DNA of 64,000 nucleotides, from assembly GCA_046704785.1 (NCBI GenBank), contig JBJKRF010000055.1, positions 3,629 to 67,628 on the forward strand. Reading direction: 5' to 3'. The stretch comes from JBJKRF01 sp046704785. Its GTDB lineage: Bacteria; Chloroflexota; Anaerolineae; Anaerolineales; Villigracilaceae. A program made the position numbers and the translations under genes. The notes under the pieces are model-generated. The model saw nothing but the letters and a program-made list of their open reading frames with translations, ran no database searches and had not been told where the DNA came from. Positions 42,484 through 51,455 of the stretch are shown here, piece after piece; the stretch's first letter is position 1; every line of letters starts with the position of its first letter.

Positions 42484-43910
42484 GTGATACAACAATATTA
42501 GGCGGACAGGAAGTCATTGGTGTCGGCCGCATTGAAGGGCCGATCTTGGTCGTGGAAGGTGCTCCGAACGTTAGTTACGACGAAGTCGTAGAAATTCGCG
42601 ATTCAAAGGGCCAACTCCGGCGCGGACGTGTCTTAGAAGTGAGTGAGGATATGGCAGTGGTGCAAGTATTTACTGGCTCCACCGGGCTTTCTATTGATGG
42701 AACGCGAGTACGTTTTCTAGGGGATACCTTGCACATGCCAGTGGCGGAGGAGATGCTCGGACGTATCTTCGACGGCCTGGGTAATCCGATTGACGGCGGC
42801 CCTGAACCGCTGACGGACCGTTACGCAGATGTCAACGGCCAGCCGATCAATCCTACTGCACGCGTCTACCCGCGCGATTACATCCAAACGGGTATTTCGT
42901 CTATCGATGGCATGAATACCCTGCTGCGCGGACAAAAGCTTCCCCTATTTTCTGGGGCCGGTCTGCCTCACGATCAGTTGGCGGCCCAGATTGTCCGTCA
43001 GGCGACCCTCGGGCAGCCGGCTGGCAAGACATCAGATTCCGATGCGGAGCAGTTCTCCATCGTGTTTGCTGCTATGGGTGTCAAGAATGACGTGGCCGAT
43101 TTCTTCCGCCGTTCATTCACCGAAAGCGGTGCGCTAACCCGTGTTGCCATGTTTCTGAACCTTGCCGATGATCCGCCGGTGGAGCGCATTGTGACACCGC
43201 GCGCTGCGCTGACTTTGGCTGAATACTTGGCGTATGAACGTGAGATGCATGTGCTGGTGGTCTTGACTGACATGACCAATTACGGCGAGGCTCTGCGGCA
43301 GATTTCAAACGTACGTGGTGAAGTGCCCAGTCGCAAAGGGTATCCCGGCTATTTGTATAGTGACTTGGCGTCGCTTTATGAACGAACTGGACGTATCCGT
43401 ACGAGCAAAGGCTCCATTACACAAATCCCGATTCTCACTATGCCGAATGATGACATCACGCACCCCATGCCTGATCTAACCGGCTACATTACGGAGGGTC
43501 AGATCGTGCTTGGACGTGAGCTCTTCTTTTCTGGGGTCTATCCGCCTGTTACGGTGCTTCCTAGTCTTTCGCGCTTGATGAAGGATGGCATTGGCAAAGG
43601 ACATACGCGTGAAGATCATCCTCATTGGGGCGCGCAGCTTTATGCGGCTTATGCCAAAACACAGGATGTGCGGGCTTTGGCGTCTGTAATTGGTGAGGAA
43701 GAATTAACTGAAGTGGATCAGAAGTATTTGCGATTTGGCCGTGCATTCGAACATGAGTTCGTCAACCAAGGTTTTACTGAGAACCGTAGTATAGAAAAGA
43801 CGCTTGAAATCGGTTGGGAACTTTTGTCTATGTTGCCTACGAGCGAGCTTACCCGTGTGACATTGAACGAGATCGCTCAATATTACAAGGGCGAAGATGC
43901 CGACAATTAA
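42480..43910 (+). CDS. atpB: V/A-type ATPase subunit B (non-catalytic)
   Basis: A 476-residue nucleotide-binding-fold subunit without a functional P-loop (SGAGLPHDQLAAQI at that position). It alternates with subunit A in the head. VLTDMTNYGEALRQISN and PSRKGYPGYLYSDLASLYERTGRI are typical B-subunit motifs. It starts in the ATGA overlap with subunit A and overlaps subunit D by 14 bases. Confidence 0.97.
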   Translation: MSDTTILGGQEVIGVGRIEGPILVVEGAPNVSYDEVVEIRDSKGQLRRGRVLEVSEDMAVVQVFTGSTGLSIDGTRVRFLGDTLHMPVAEEMLGRIFDGLGNPIDGGPEPLTDRYADVNGQPINPTARVYPRDYIQTGISSIDGMNTLLRGQKLPLFSGAGLPHDQLAAQIVRQATLGQPAGKTSDSDAEQFSIVFAAMGVKNDVADFFRRSFTESGALTRVAMFLNLADDPPVERIVTPRAALTLAEYLAYEREMHVLVVLTDMTNYGEALRQISNVRGEVPSRKGYPGYLYSDLASLYERTGRIRTSKGSITQIPILTMPNDDITHPMPDLTGYITEGQIVLGRELFFSGVYPPVTVLPSLSRLMKDGIGKGHTREDHPHWGAQLYAAYAKTQDVRALASVIGEEELTEVDQKYLRFGRAFEHEFVNQGFTENRSIEKTLEIGWELLSMLPTSELTRVTLNEIAQYYKGEDADN

Positions 43911-44544
43911 TATCGCGCCCACGCGCACAAACCTGATCCGCTTAAAGAAGGAACTCCGTTTTGCACGCGAGGGGCATGAGATATTGGATCGTAAACGCGA
44001 GGCGCTGACGAACGAACTGGTGCGTGTGGCCAAGGAGGCAGATACGCTCCAAAAGGAGGTTTGGGCGTTGCTTCAAACCGCCTATGATGCCATGGAAAAG
44101 GCGCGTCTGGTCATGGGAAGCGATCATGTGGAATGGGCGGCTCTGGCAGTCAATGAGACGGTGGACGTTCATCTCAAACTGCGGGGAATCATGGGGGTAG
44201 CGATTCCCAGTATCGAAGCACGTGGCGAGCCTATGGAATTGCTCTATAGCCCTGGGGATACTCCTGCCGTTTTGGATGAGGCCAGTATGGCTTTTCGTAA
44301 CGTGCTGTTGCGCATTCCCCAATTATCTATGCTTACCGCGACGGTTTGGCGCTTGGCTAATGAGTTGCGTAAGACACAGCGCCGTGTGAATGCTCTTCAA
44401 CATATTTTTATTCCCCAGTATGAAGATACTATTAAATTTATTATCAGTTCCTTGGAAGAGCGCGAACGAGAAGAGACATTTCGTCTGAAATGGTTGAAGA
44501 CGAAGATGTCGGAGACTAAGACACCGGTAGGCGGTGCTGACTGA
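43897..44544 (+). CDS. atpD: V/A-type ATPase subunit D (central rotor shaft)
   Basis: A 215-residue protein that forms the long antiparallel coiled coil turning inside the A3B3 head. The N-terminal APTRTNLIRLKKELRFAREG and the C-terminal TQRRVNALQHIFIPQYEDTI are hallmark segments. It is the last gene of the operon and is followed by an intrinsic terminator. Confidence 0.95.
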   Translation: MPTINIAPTRTNLIRLKKELRFAREGHEILDRKREALTNELVRVAKEADTLQKEVWALLQTAYDAMEKARLVMGSDHVEWAALAVNETVDVHLKLRGIMGVAIPSIEARGEPMELLYSPGDTPAVLDEASMAFRNVLLRIPQLSMLTATVWRLANELRKTQRRVNALQHIFIPQYEDTIKFIISSLEEREREETFRLKWLKTKMSETKTPVGGAD

Positions 44545-44575
44545 ACTATCTACCAATGGATTTGTATAGAAAATG

Positions 44576-44615
44576 GAGTGTCATGATCGAATTGATGCGA
44601 TGACACTCTATTTTT
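44576..44615 (+). terminator. Terminator of the V-type ATPase operon
   Basis: A 9-bp stem (44576-44584 with 44600-44608) with a 15-nt loop is followed by TATTTTTA. It overlaps the end of the convergent regulator gene. Confidence 0.7.
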
Positions 44616-47181
44616 ATGTTTCCAGGGCGCAGACTATCGTATCGTCCACGCTTAAGGCCTGTCCTTCGGCCCAAAATTGATCCCACTGAGATTTCCCCAG
44701 GGCGGTTTTTAGCGAAACAAAACGCTCCTCCGTGTAATAGCTGTGAAAACCCGGGTGCCATAGCATGCCATTGATTTGACGCAGCGCATCGGCTGCGCCC
44801 CACAATCGCACGGCGCGGGTGGGTTGCCCCAGCTTTTCGGCAGCCTCTGCCAGGCGCTCGATCCCCCATACCAGTCCCCAATAGTCTTTCATGTCGTGTG
44901 AAAGGACCAGACTTTCTTTATACAACTCGATGGCTTTTTGGTTCTCGCCGCGTCTGAACAGCGTTGCGCCAACGTAAGAGCTGATCGTTGCGATGTTGAG
45001 TTTATCTTCCAATTCGGCGTAAAGAGCCAAAGCCTGCTCATATTGCTTTTGCGCGAGGGCATACTCGCCTTGTTGCAGTGCGGCGTGGCCCAGAAACGTC
45101 AAAGCCTCAGCGCAGGGCCAGCGCTGGTCGAGTTCCTGGAACAGCGCCAATCCCTGAGTCAGGTAGGAGACGGATTGTTCAAAATCCCCTTGTTCCAAAG
45201 CAGTCACACCCAGGTGCTCAAAGGTCCAGGCAACGTCTTCGGTGCTGTTTAGGGCCTGGAAGAGTGGCAGGCTTTCCTCGATGGCTGCTCTTGAGCGTTC
45301 GAAATCTCCTTGTCCGCGGGCAACGGCACCGATGCCGTGAAGCGACAGGCCCAAATAGCGTTTATCGGCCAACGTGCGCGCGATGATTACCCCTTCTTCG
45401 AAGTATTCGCGCGATTGACCCAAAGAACCCATGACCATTCCCAGCCAGCCTGCCCCCCAGAGCGCTTTGGCGCGCGCCAGAGATTTCTGCCCTTTGGAAC
45501 TGTCGAGGATAACTTTCATCCACTTGGCTCCCTCTTCGACGTGATTGTGGATCTGCCAGAACCGCCAGATTGCTCCTGCAATTTTCAGCGCGGCTTCCAT
45601 TTCTTTATGATCAAGCGCCCACTGCAGCGCAGCACGGATGTTGTCGTGCTCTTCTTCCAGTTGTCTCATCCAGACTGTCAGGTTGGGCTCTTTGTGCCCG
45701 GGTTCTATGGTTTCGACCAGGTGAAGGAAATAAGCCAGATGTCGCCCGTGCACGGACTCTGTTTGGCCGTAGATTTCCAATCGCTCGAGAGCGTATTCGC
45801 GCAATATTTCTAATAGCAAAAAACGAGGCTCGCCGTTTGGCCTGGGCTCGTGTTGTAGCATGCTTTTGTCGACTAATGAAGCTAGTTGGTCGATCAAAAG
45901 TGGCCGGGGACTTTCTGCCTCGCTGCAAATTGTGTAGGCGGCGTCCAACGTACAGCCGCCAACAAAGACGCCCAGTTTTGCAAAGAGAATTTGCTCCTCC
46001 GTGTCCAAAAGCTGGTAGCTCCATGTAATGGCGCTACGCAAGGTCTGATGGCGCGGCGAACGGTCGGCGCTCTTATGCGCCAGCAGACTGAGACGATGAC
46101 TCAATTCTTTTAGTAGAGCTGTCGGTGCAAAAAGCTTGACGCGCGCTGCCGCCAGTTCAATCGCCAGAGGAATCCCTTCCAGTCGGACGCAAATTTCCGC
46201 CACGGTGGGAGCATTCTCGCTCGTCAACTTGAAATCGTGCTTGACTGCCTGCGCCCGGCCCACGAACAGGGCAACTGCGGGAGATTGCGCCAGGGTATCC
46301 AGGGTAGGTAAATTGTTCAGATCGGGAACGGCCAGGGGTGGGACGCTGAATTCGTATTCCCCGTACAGATGGAGTACTGCCTGGCTGGTGACCAGAATCT
46401 TTAATTCAGGCGCGGCAGCTAACAATTCGGTGAGCAGTCGCGCTGCATCTGTTACCTGTTCGAAGTTGTCAAGAACTAGCAGCATCTGCCGGTCTTGTAG
46501 GAACTGTTTGAGTAGATCGGATGCCGGTTGGTTGTCCCTCGTCTTCAGTCCGAGCCCTTGGATAATCGTGGCCGCTACCAGGTCTGGATCGGTCAACGAT
46601 GCCAGTGAAACGAAGAAAGCGCCATGCTCAAAATCGTTGAGCAGGTTGACTGCTACTTGCAAGGCCAAACGGGTTTTCCCGATGCCCCCCGGCCCGGTAA
46701 TGGTCAGCAAGTCGACGTTATCTTTCGTCAAAAGCTTTTGAATGGTCTCAAGTTCTTTGTCCCGTCCGATTAAGGGGAGGTGCGGGTAGGGGAGATTCGT
46801 TTGGGAACCGGATAGCCTGTTTTCTGTTTCAGTGGTTTCCACCTGTCCGCCTGTTGACTGGGCGTTGAGCATGGTAACCAGCGTCTTTATCAGTGATGTC
46901 CGGTAACGCACGTAGGTGGCAACGCTGACGTGCAGCAAAAGCGCATATTTTTGCAGGCTTGCGCCGGGCTCGTTCAAAAGCACATGGAGAGTCTTGCGTT
47001 GTCTTTCCGAAAGCGGGAAGCTACGTAGAAGCATATAAACAGCATTTAATCCCCCTTTTTGCTGCACCCAGGAACTCCATGGTTCTTCCTCGAGAAGAAT
47101 TTCTGGCTCGCTGAGCAGGGACTTGATAGAACGCTCGTCCCAGTAGATAGCAGGTCTTTTCGGGGATGTAGCCTTGCTCAT
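44614..47181 (-). CDS. STAND-type regulator: N-terminal HTH-like domain, NB-ARC ATPase, TPR sensor
   Basis: An 855-residue soluble protein. Residues about 55-110 look helix-turn-helix-like (PLSERQRKTLHVLLNEPGAS, then QKYALLLHVSVATYVRYR). Residues about 135-430 are an NB-ARC ATPase with Walker A TGPGGIGKTRLALQ, Walker B LLVLDNFEQV and a LEGIPLAIELAA (GLPLA-type) motif. From about 500 to 820 run TPRs ending in a RAVRLWGAADALRQ-type segment seen in AfsR/MalT-like regulators. The likely role is a ligand-gated transcription factor. It is separated from the biosynthetic cluster by the GH18 gene, so a role in its control is only possible. GGAG lies five bases before the start. Confidence 0.82.
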   Translation of the reverse strand: MSKATSPKRPAIYWDERSIKSLLSEPEILLEEEPWSSWVQQKGGLNAVYMLLRSFPLSERQRKTLHVLLNEPGASLQKYALLLHVSVATYVRYRTSLIKTLVTMLNAQSTGGQVETTETENRLSGSQTNLPYPHLPLIGRDKELETIQKLLTKDNVDLLTITGPGGIGKTRLALQVAVNLLNDFEHGAFFVSLASLTDPDLVAATIIQGLGLKTRDNQPASDLLKQFLQDRQMLLVLDNFEQVTDAARLLTELLAAAPELKILVTSQAVLHLYGEYEFSVPPLAVPDLNNLPTLDTLAQSPAVALFVGRAQAVKHDFKLTSENAPTVAEICVRLEGIPLAIELAAARVKLFAPTALLKELSHRLSLLAHKSADRSPRHQTLRSAITWSYQLLDTEEQILFAKLGVFVGGCTLDAAYTICSEAESPRPLLIDQLASLVDKSMLQHEPRPNGEPRFLLLEILREYALERLEIYGQTESVHGRHLAYFLHLVETIEPGHKEPNLTVWMRQLEEEHDNIRAALQWALDHKEMEAALKIAGAIWRFWQIHNHVEEGAKWMKVILDSSKGQKSLARAKALWGAGWLGMVMGSLGQSREYFEEGVIIARTLADKRYLGLSLHGIGAVARGQGDFERSRAAIEESLPLFQALNSTEDVAWTFEHLGVTALEQGDFEQSVSYLTQGLALFQELDQRWPCAEALTFLGHAALQQGEYALAQKQYEQALALYAELEDKLNIATISSYVGATLFRRGENQKAIELYKESLVLSHDMKDYWGLVWGIERLAEAAEKLGQPTRAVRLWGAADALRQINGMLWHPGFHSYYTEERFVSLKTALGKSQWDQFWAEGQALSVDDTIVCALET

Positions 47182-47494
47182 GCAATCTCCAGACTTACCA
47201 ATATAATTGCAGCTTTTCTGGAAGCTACTATGATTATTTCACAGAGGCTCCAGTTGTCTTTACTCGCTTGGTAAGTTTTTTTATATGTTACACAAATTTG
47301 TCTAAACCTTTGAGTCTCTCTACAATGGCTGTTTCACTCGCGCCAACTCAGATGAATTAAAATTGAGCAGAATTTGAGCAAAACGAGATAGGGTAGATTG
47401 TTATACAATTAAAACGAGGAAAATGTCCTTATCTGGCCCAGATTATAAACCATTCAGTTCGAGGAACCGCGTTCCCGTCCTATCGAAAGGTAAC
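47182..47494. other. Intergenic region between divergent regulator and GH18 genes
   Basis: About 313 AT-rich bases. TATACAAT (47402-47409) could be a -10 element for the GH18 gene, but no good -35 stands at the right distance. I see no RNA gene and no clear operator repeat. Confidence 0.4.
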
Positions 47495-49015
47495 ATGATG
47501 CATAACAAACTTTACCCTCTGGCGTTCGTTGTTCTCGTTCTGAGTCTTTTATTCACTGCATCTTTTGCCAGCGCGGCTCCTGCTCAGGCCAGCCGTGGCG
47601 CCTGGGCGCCTAACGTCTGGTACAACGTCGGCGATACGGTGACTTACAACGGGGCGACGTACCAGTGCCTTCAAGCGCATACATCGGAGGTCGGTTGGGA
47701 GCCACCGAATGTGCCCGCGCTCTGGCAACCCGTCAGCGTGACCAACACCCCCGGGCCTTCGGCTACGCCCACGCGTGCATCCGCTCCGACGAACACCCCG
47801 GTGGGTCCGACCAGCACGCCCACCCGCATCAGCACACCCGTGAGTCCGACCGGTACGCCTTTGCCTACGGCGACGAGCAGCGGCGGAGCAGGCTGCTGGC
47901 CGGCCTGGAGCGCCAGCGCAACCTATACGGGTGGCATGCAGGCCAGTGAGAACGGCGAGAACTACCAGGCAGCCTACTGGACGCGGGGAGACGATCCGGC
48001 CACGCATAGCGGCCCGTCGGGCAGCGGACAGCCCTGGATTCCCATGGGAGCTTGCGGCGGCGCTGCGACCGCTACCCCAACGCGTACATCCAACCCAACG
48101 AACACGCCCACTGGTCCTACCAGTACGCCCGTTGCTGGGAGTGGTTTCCCGAGTCAAGTGTTTGCTCCCTACGCAGATATCAGCTTCACTTCTATCCAGG
48201 CGGGTTACCAAGCGACCGGGCAGAAATATTATGCGCTCGCTTTCGTGTTGGCAAATAGCGGTACCTGCACACCGGCCTGGGATGGCACACATAATATGTC
48301 GGAAAATTATTACGCCAGCGAGATCAATACCATCCGCGCCGGCGGTGGCGACGTGGTCGCTGTATTCGGTGGCGCAAATGGCAGCGACCTGGCTTCCGTC
48401 TGCACCACGGCCAGTGGCCTGCAGGCTGCTTACCAGGCGGTGATTGACCAGTACCAGTTCAAATGGATCGATTTGAATGTCGAGGGTGGTCTCGTGGCTG
48501 ACAGTACGTCTGTCGATCGACGCAGTAAGGCTCTCAAAGGGTTGGAAAGCGCCAATCCAAGTCTGAAGGTTTCGATTACCCTACCTGTCCTCCAATCTGG
48601 GTTGCCACAGGATGAGCAAAATCTATTGAGCAATGCGAAATCGAACGGCACCCGAGTGGATGTGGTCAACGTGATGGCAATGAATTACGGCCCGTCCGGC
48701 GTGGATATGGGGCAGGGCGCGATTGATGCAGCCAGTAATACCTACAACCAGTTGGTCAGCCTTGGCATCTCCGCCAAAGTGGGGCTGACGCCAATGATCG
48801 GGCAGAACAATACGCAGGGTGAGATTTTCACCTTGAGCAACGCAGATACATTGGTGGCCTACGCCAAGGCGAATAGCTATATCGGCTGGTTATCGTTTTG
48901 GTCGCTAGGACGCGACAATGGCGGTTGCGCCGGAAACACGACAGCTTCCGCCAGTTGTAGCGGTATCACGCAAAACAGTTACGACTTCACCAATAAATTC
49001 AAGGCATTCCCTTGA
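47495..49015 (+). CDS. Secreted GH18-like chitinase-family protein with two CBM5/12-type modules
   Basis: A 506-residue exported protein. The signal peptide covers about residues 1-33. The first carbohydrate-binding module is RGAWAPNVWYNVGDTVTYNG with HTSEVGWEPPN. A Thr/Pro/Ser linker precedes a second CBM-like module (CWPAWSASATYTGGM, QPWIPMGAC), then another linker and a GH18-like barrel from about residue 225. The catalytic strand reads KWIDLNVEGG: the acid Glu of DxxDxDxE is present, but the first Asp is Lys and the Asp two residues before Glu is Asn. Activity may be reduced or altered. AAAGG before ATGATG (47495/47498) sets the start. Confidence 0.85.
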   Translation: MMHNKLYPLAFVVLVLSLLFTASFASAAPAQASRGAWAPNVWYNVGDTVTYNGATYQCLQAHTSEVGWEPPNVPALWQPVSVTNTPGPSATPTRASAPTNTPVGPTSTPTRISTPVSPTGTPLPTATSSGGAGCWPAWSASATYTGGMQASENGENYQAAYWTRGDDPATHSGPSGSGQPWIPMGACGGAATATPTRTSNPTNTPTGPTSTPVAGSGFPSQVFAPYADISFTSIQAGYQATGQKYYALAFVLANSGTCTPAWDGTHNMSENYYASEINTIRAGGGDVVAVFGGANGSDLASVCTTASGLQAAYQAVIDQYQFKWIDLNVEGGLVADSTSVDRRSKALKGLESANPSLKVSITLPVLQSGLPQDEQNLLSNAKSNGTRVDVVNVMAMNYGPSGVDMGQGAIDAASNTYNQLVSLGISAKVGLTPMIGQNNTQGEIFTLSNADTLVAYAKANSYIGWLSFWSLGRDNGGCAGNTTASASCSGITQNSYDFTNKFKAFP

Positions 49016-49055
49016 GAGTTGATAAGTGATTTGTCCGCTCAAGTTGTACGTGAGT

Positions 49056-49090
49056 AAACAAGGCCCGCCAAGTACTGGCGGGCCTTGTTT
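49056..49090. terminator. Bidirectional terminator between the GH18 gene and the biosynthetic cluster
   Basis: A perfect 15-bp stem (49056-49070 with 49076-49090) and 5-nt loop have A/T-rich ends in both directions. It closes both convergent transcripts. Confidence 0.85.
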
Positions 49091-49102
49091 TGCGTGCATC
49101 TC

Positions 49103-49849
49103 TCAAGTCAGGATGCGAGAGATATTTTGGAGCAATGGCTCGTGGGCGCTATTCAAAAAGAAATGATCCCCCGGAAACATGCGCATGCTATACGCGCCTG
49201 AAGTCTGGCTTCGCCAGGCTTCCAGTTCATGCGAGCTTATCTTCTTGTCCTGCCAGCCTCCAAAGACGCTGATAGGGATCGACAGGGGCGGCTCTGGCTG
49301 ATAGATATACGTTTCGTAAACCTCAAAATCTGCGCGCAGGCACGGCAGCAAAATTTGCATTAGTTCTTCGTGTTGTAAAATCGCTTCTGGTGTTCCGTTG
49401 AAATCTCTGACCGCTTCTTTGAACTGGTCGTCGGGAAGGTTGTGAATGGGAGGCCTGGGATTGTGTATCTGTGGCGCACGTGCCCCAGATACAAAGAGAT
49501 GGATTGGCTGGGGCATGCTGCGTTGTCGTAACCGCCGCGTCAATTCGAAGCCGATCAGTGCGCCCATGCTATGCCCAAAAAAAGCGAATGGCTTTTCACT
49601 GACCAGCGATAGGCAGCGATCAGTAAGCTCGTCGATCAATGGTAGGAGCCGTCGGAAGGGCGCATCCCTAATACAGTTTTCACGGCCGGGAAGTTGGATC
49701 GGGTAAACTTCTATCCAGTCGGGTAGATCATTGGGCCAGCTTCTAAATATCGAAGCGCCACCGCCTGCATAGGGAAAGCAAAACAGGCGTAGACGGGCCT
49801 GCGGGTTGGGGCGGTAGTAGCTTAACCGTGGATTTGTTTTGTTAGCCAT
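49103..49849 (-). CDS. Type II thioesterase (GrsT/SrfD-like)
   Basis: A 248-residue alpha/beta hydrolase that clears mis-primed carrier proteins or releases product in NRPS/PKS systems. Family motifs are RLFCFPYAGGGASIFRSWP, the nucleophile elbow FFGHSMGALIGFEL and the catalytic His in FPGDHFFLN. No megasynthase in view ends in a thioesterase domain, so this enzyme may also perform final release. I start it at the Met of ANKTNPRLSYY (49849), overlapping the MbtH stop by eight bases; the frame is open to 49963 inside mbtH without homology. Confidence 0.92.
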   Translation of the reverse strand: MANKTNPRLSYYRPNPQARLRLFCFPYAGGGASIFRSWPNDLPDWIEVYPIQLPGRENCIRDAPFRRLLPLIDELTDRCLSLVSEKPFAFFGHSMGALIGFELTRRLRQRSMPQPIHLFVSGARAPQIHNPRPPIHNLPDDQFKEAVRDFNGTPEAILQHEELMQILLPCLRADFEVYETYIYQPEPPLSIPISVFGGWQDKKISSHELEAWRSQTSGAYSMRMFPGDHFFLNSAHEPLLQNISRILT

Positions 49850-50069
49850 TCCCGCGTGGGCGCTCCTGTGCCCTTTTTCGCAGACTTGATGGACGCATAT
49901 CTGTCCAGACTTCTTTGATATAAGCCAGACACTCGTTTTTTGGGCCGCTCTTGCCGGCGTCACGCCAGCCGTTCGGGTTGTCCCGTTTAATAGGCCAGAT
50001 GGAATATTGTTCTTCGTGGTTTATCACGACTTTGTAGATGGTCTTGTCCTCTCGTTCTTCTGTGTTCAT
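49842..50069 (-). CDS. mbtH: MbtH-family NRPS accessory protein
   Basis: A 75-residue MbtH-like protein, which binds adenylation domains and helps them fold or work. The family signature is clear: NHEEQYSIWP, then NPNGWRDAG, CLAYIKEVWTDMRP and SLR. GGAGG lies just before the ATG. Its only visible client in the window is the A domain of the 58159-61593 protein. It overlaps the thioesterase start and follows the MFS gene by 35 bases. Confidence 0.95.
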   Translation of the reverse strand: MNTEEREDKTIYKVVINHEEQYSIWPIKRDNPNGWRDAGKSGPKNECLAYIKEVWTDMRPSSLRKRAQERPRGNG

Positions 50070-50104
50070 TCCGTCCTCCGGTTATGGTATTTATAGCTGA
50101 ATGT

Positions 50105-51403
50105 TCAAGTCGTCCGCGGCTCGTGGACCTGTGGTCGTTGGTCGCCAGTCATCTCGGCGCTCAATAATTTGAGCGTAGGCTGGGAGGCTACCCAGAGTGT
50201 TAGCAGAAGGATCAGGCCACCGCTCAAGGCGAAAAGCCCGGTCAAATTCCAGCGGCTGACTATCCCTGAAAGCGCCTGTGAGAGCGGTACCAAGCCCATG
50301 CTCGCGAGCATAAGTATACCCATGGTGCGCCCAAGCATCTCATCTGGTGTTCGCTGTTGGATCCAACTGATCAGTGTGAGCAGGATGTAGCCATTGCCTG
50401 TTCCGAGAAGCAGCATCAGCGCGAAATCGATCCAGGTCTGTGTAATCCAGCCAAAACTGGCTAATACGATACCAAAGGTTACCAGCAGGGCGACGAGAAA
50501 GGCGCTCAGACTGCGACTGCTTGGTTTAGGTAGTAAACCGGCAAGAACGTAGCCGACCAGATTCCCGCCGGCGTAACCCGCTATGAGAAAGCCAAAGGCC
50601 CTTGCGCCCTCTGCCAGATGCTGGTCTGCCAGGACGGGGATTCCGACCAAGAGCGGCCCGGTGATCAGAAAATTGGCGACGGCGATTGTGATGAGTATAA
50701 ATCTTAAACTGGCATGCTTCCATAAATAACCCCCGGCTGACTGAAGCGAACGCCAGAGCGCTTCCTGTTGTTTGGTATCCTTTGCTTGCTTGCGCCTGCC
50801 GCTCATCGTCGACAGCGCAATGGCTGAAAGCGCATACGTCAAAGCGTCGATTGCAAAGGCGACGGCGATGCCGAACATGGACTGCGAGTAAGCGCCGATC
50901 ACAACTCCTGCGAGGGCCGGGCCCACAAAACCGGCCAACTGTGACGACCCCATTGTGATCGAATTGCCGACCTGTAGATCCTCCTCGGAAACCAGAGAGG
51001 GAACCATGCTGTTGGCCGCCGGTATGACGAATCCGGAAACCAGGCCGCCGATCATACTGAAAAAATACAACATCCAAACCTGCATCAAACCGGTAAAAAC
51101 CAGCGCGGCCGATAGACCGGTCATCAAGAAACTGGTCGAGTCGCAGACGATCAGGACGGTGCGCGGCGAAAACCGGTCGACGATCGCCCCACCGATCAGC
51201 ATGAACACCGTCTGCGGGATGCCTGCCAGCGCCAATACCATGCCCAACGCAAGTGAATCATCCGTTAGTTTGAGCACCAGCCAGGGTAAGGCGATTACAG
51301 AAAACTGTGCGCCAAGTACGGAAACGAAGCCGGCAAACCACAATAGCCGAAAGTCGCGGATCGAAAAGACGCGAAGCAAAGGGGTAGTCGCGGTATTTGT
51401 CAC
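50105..51403 (-). CDS. MFS efflux transporter of the biosynthetic cluster
   Basis: A 432-residue major facilitator protein with 12 predicted spans, of the MFS_3/EntS-like group (RDFRLLWFAGFVSVLGAQFS at the N-terminus; IGGAIVDRFSPRTVLIVCD as the loop 2-3 motif). It lies between the NRPS and mbtH genes in the same orientation with short gaps, so it most likely exports the cluster product and protects the producer. No ribosome site is obvious near the ATG. Confidence 0.9.
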   Translation of the reverse strand: MTNTATTPLLRVFSIRDFRLLWFAGFVSVLGAQFSVIALPWLVLKLTDDSLALGMVLALAGIPQTVFMLIGGAIVDRFSPRTVLIVCDSTSFLMTGLSAALVFTGLMQVWMLYFFSMIGGLVSGFVIPAANSMVPSLVSEEDLQVGNSITMGSSQLAGFVGPALAGVVIGAYSQSMFGIAVAFAIDALTYALSAIALSTMSGRRKQAKDTKQQEALWRSLQSAGGYLWKHASLRFILITIAVANFLITGPLLVGIPVLADQHLAEGARAFGFLIAGYAGGNLVGYVLAGLLPKPSSRSLSAFLVALLVTFGIVLASFGWITQTWIDFALMLLLGTGNGYILLTLISWIQQRTPDEMLGRTMGILMLASMGLVPLSQALSGIVSRWNLTGLFALSGGLILLLTLWVASQPTLKLLSAEMTGDQRPQVHEPRTT

Positions 51404-51455
51404 GGAAACTATCTGTTCCTTATAGAGTAAATGCTGAGGCTCTGTGGCGAATTGC

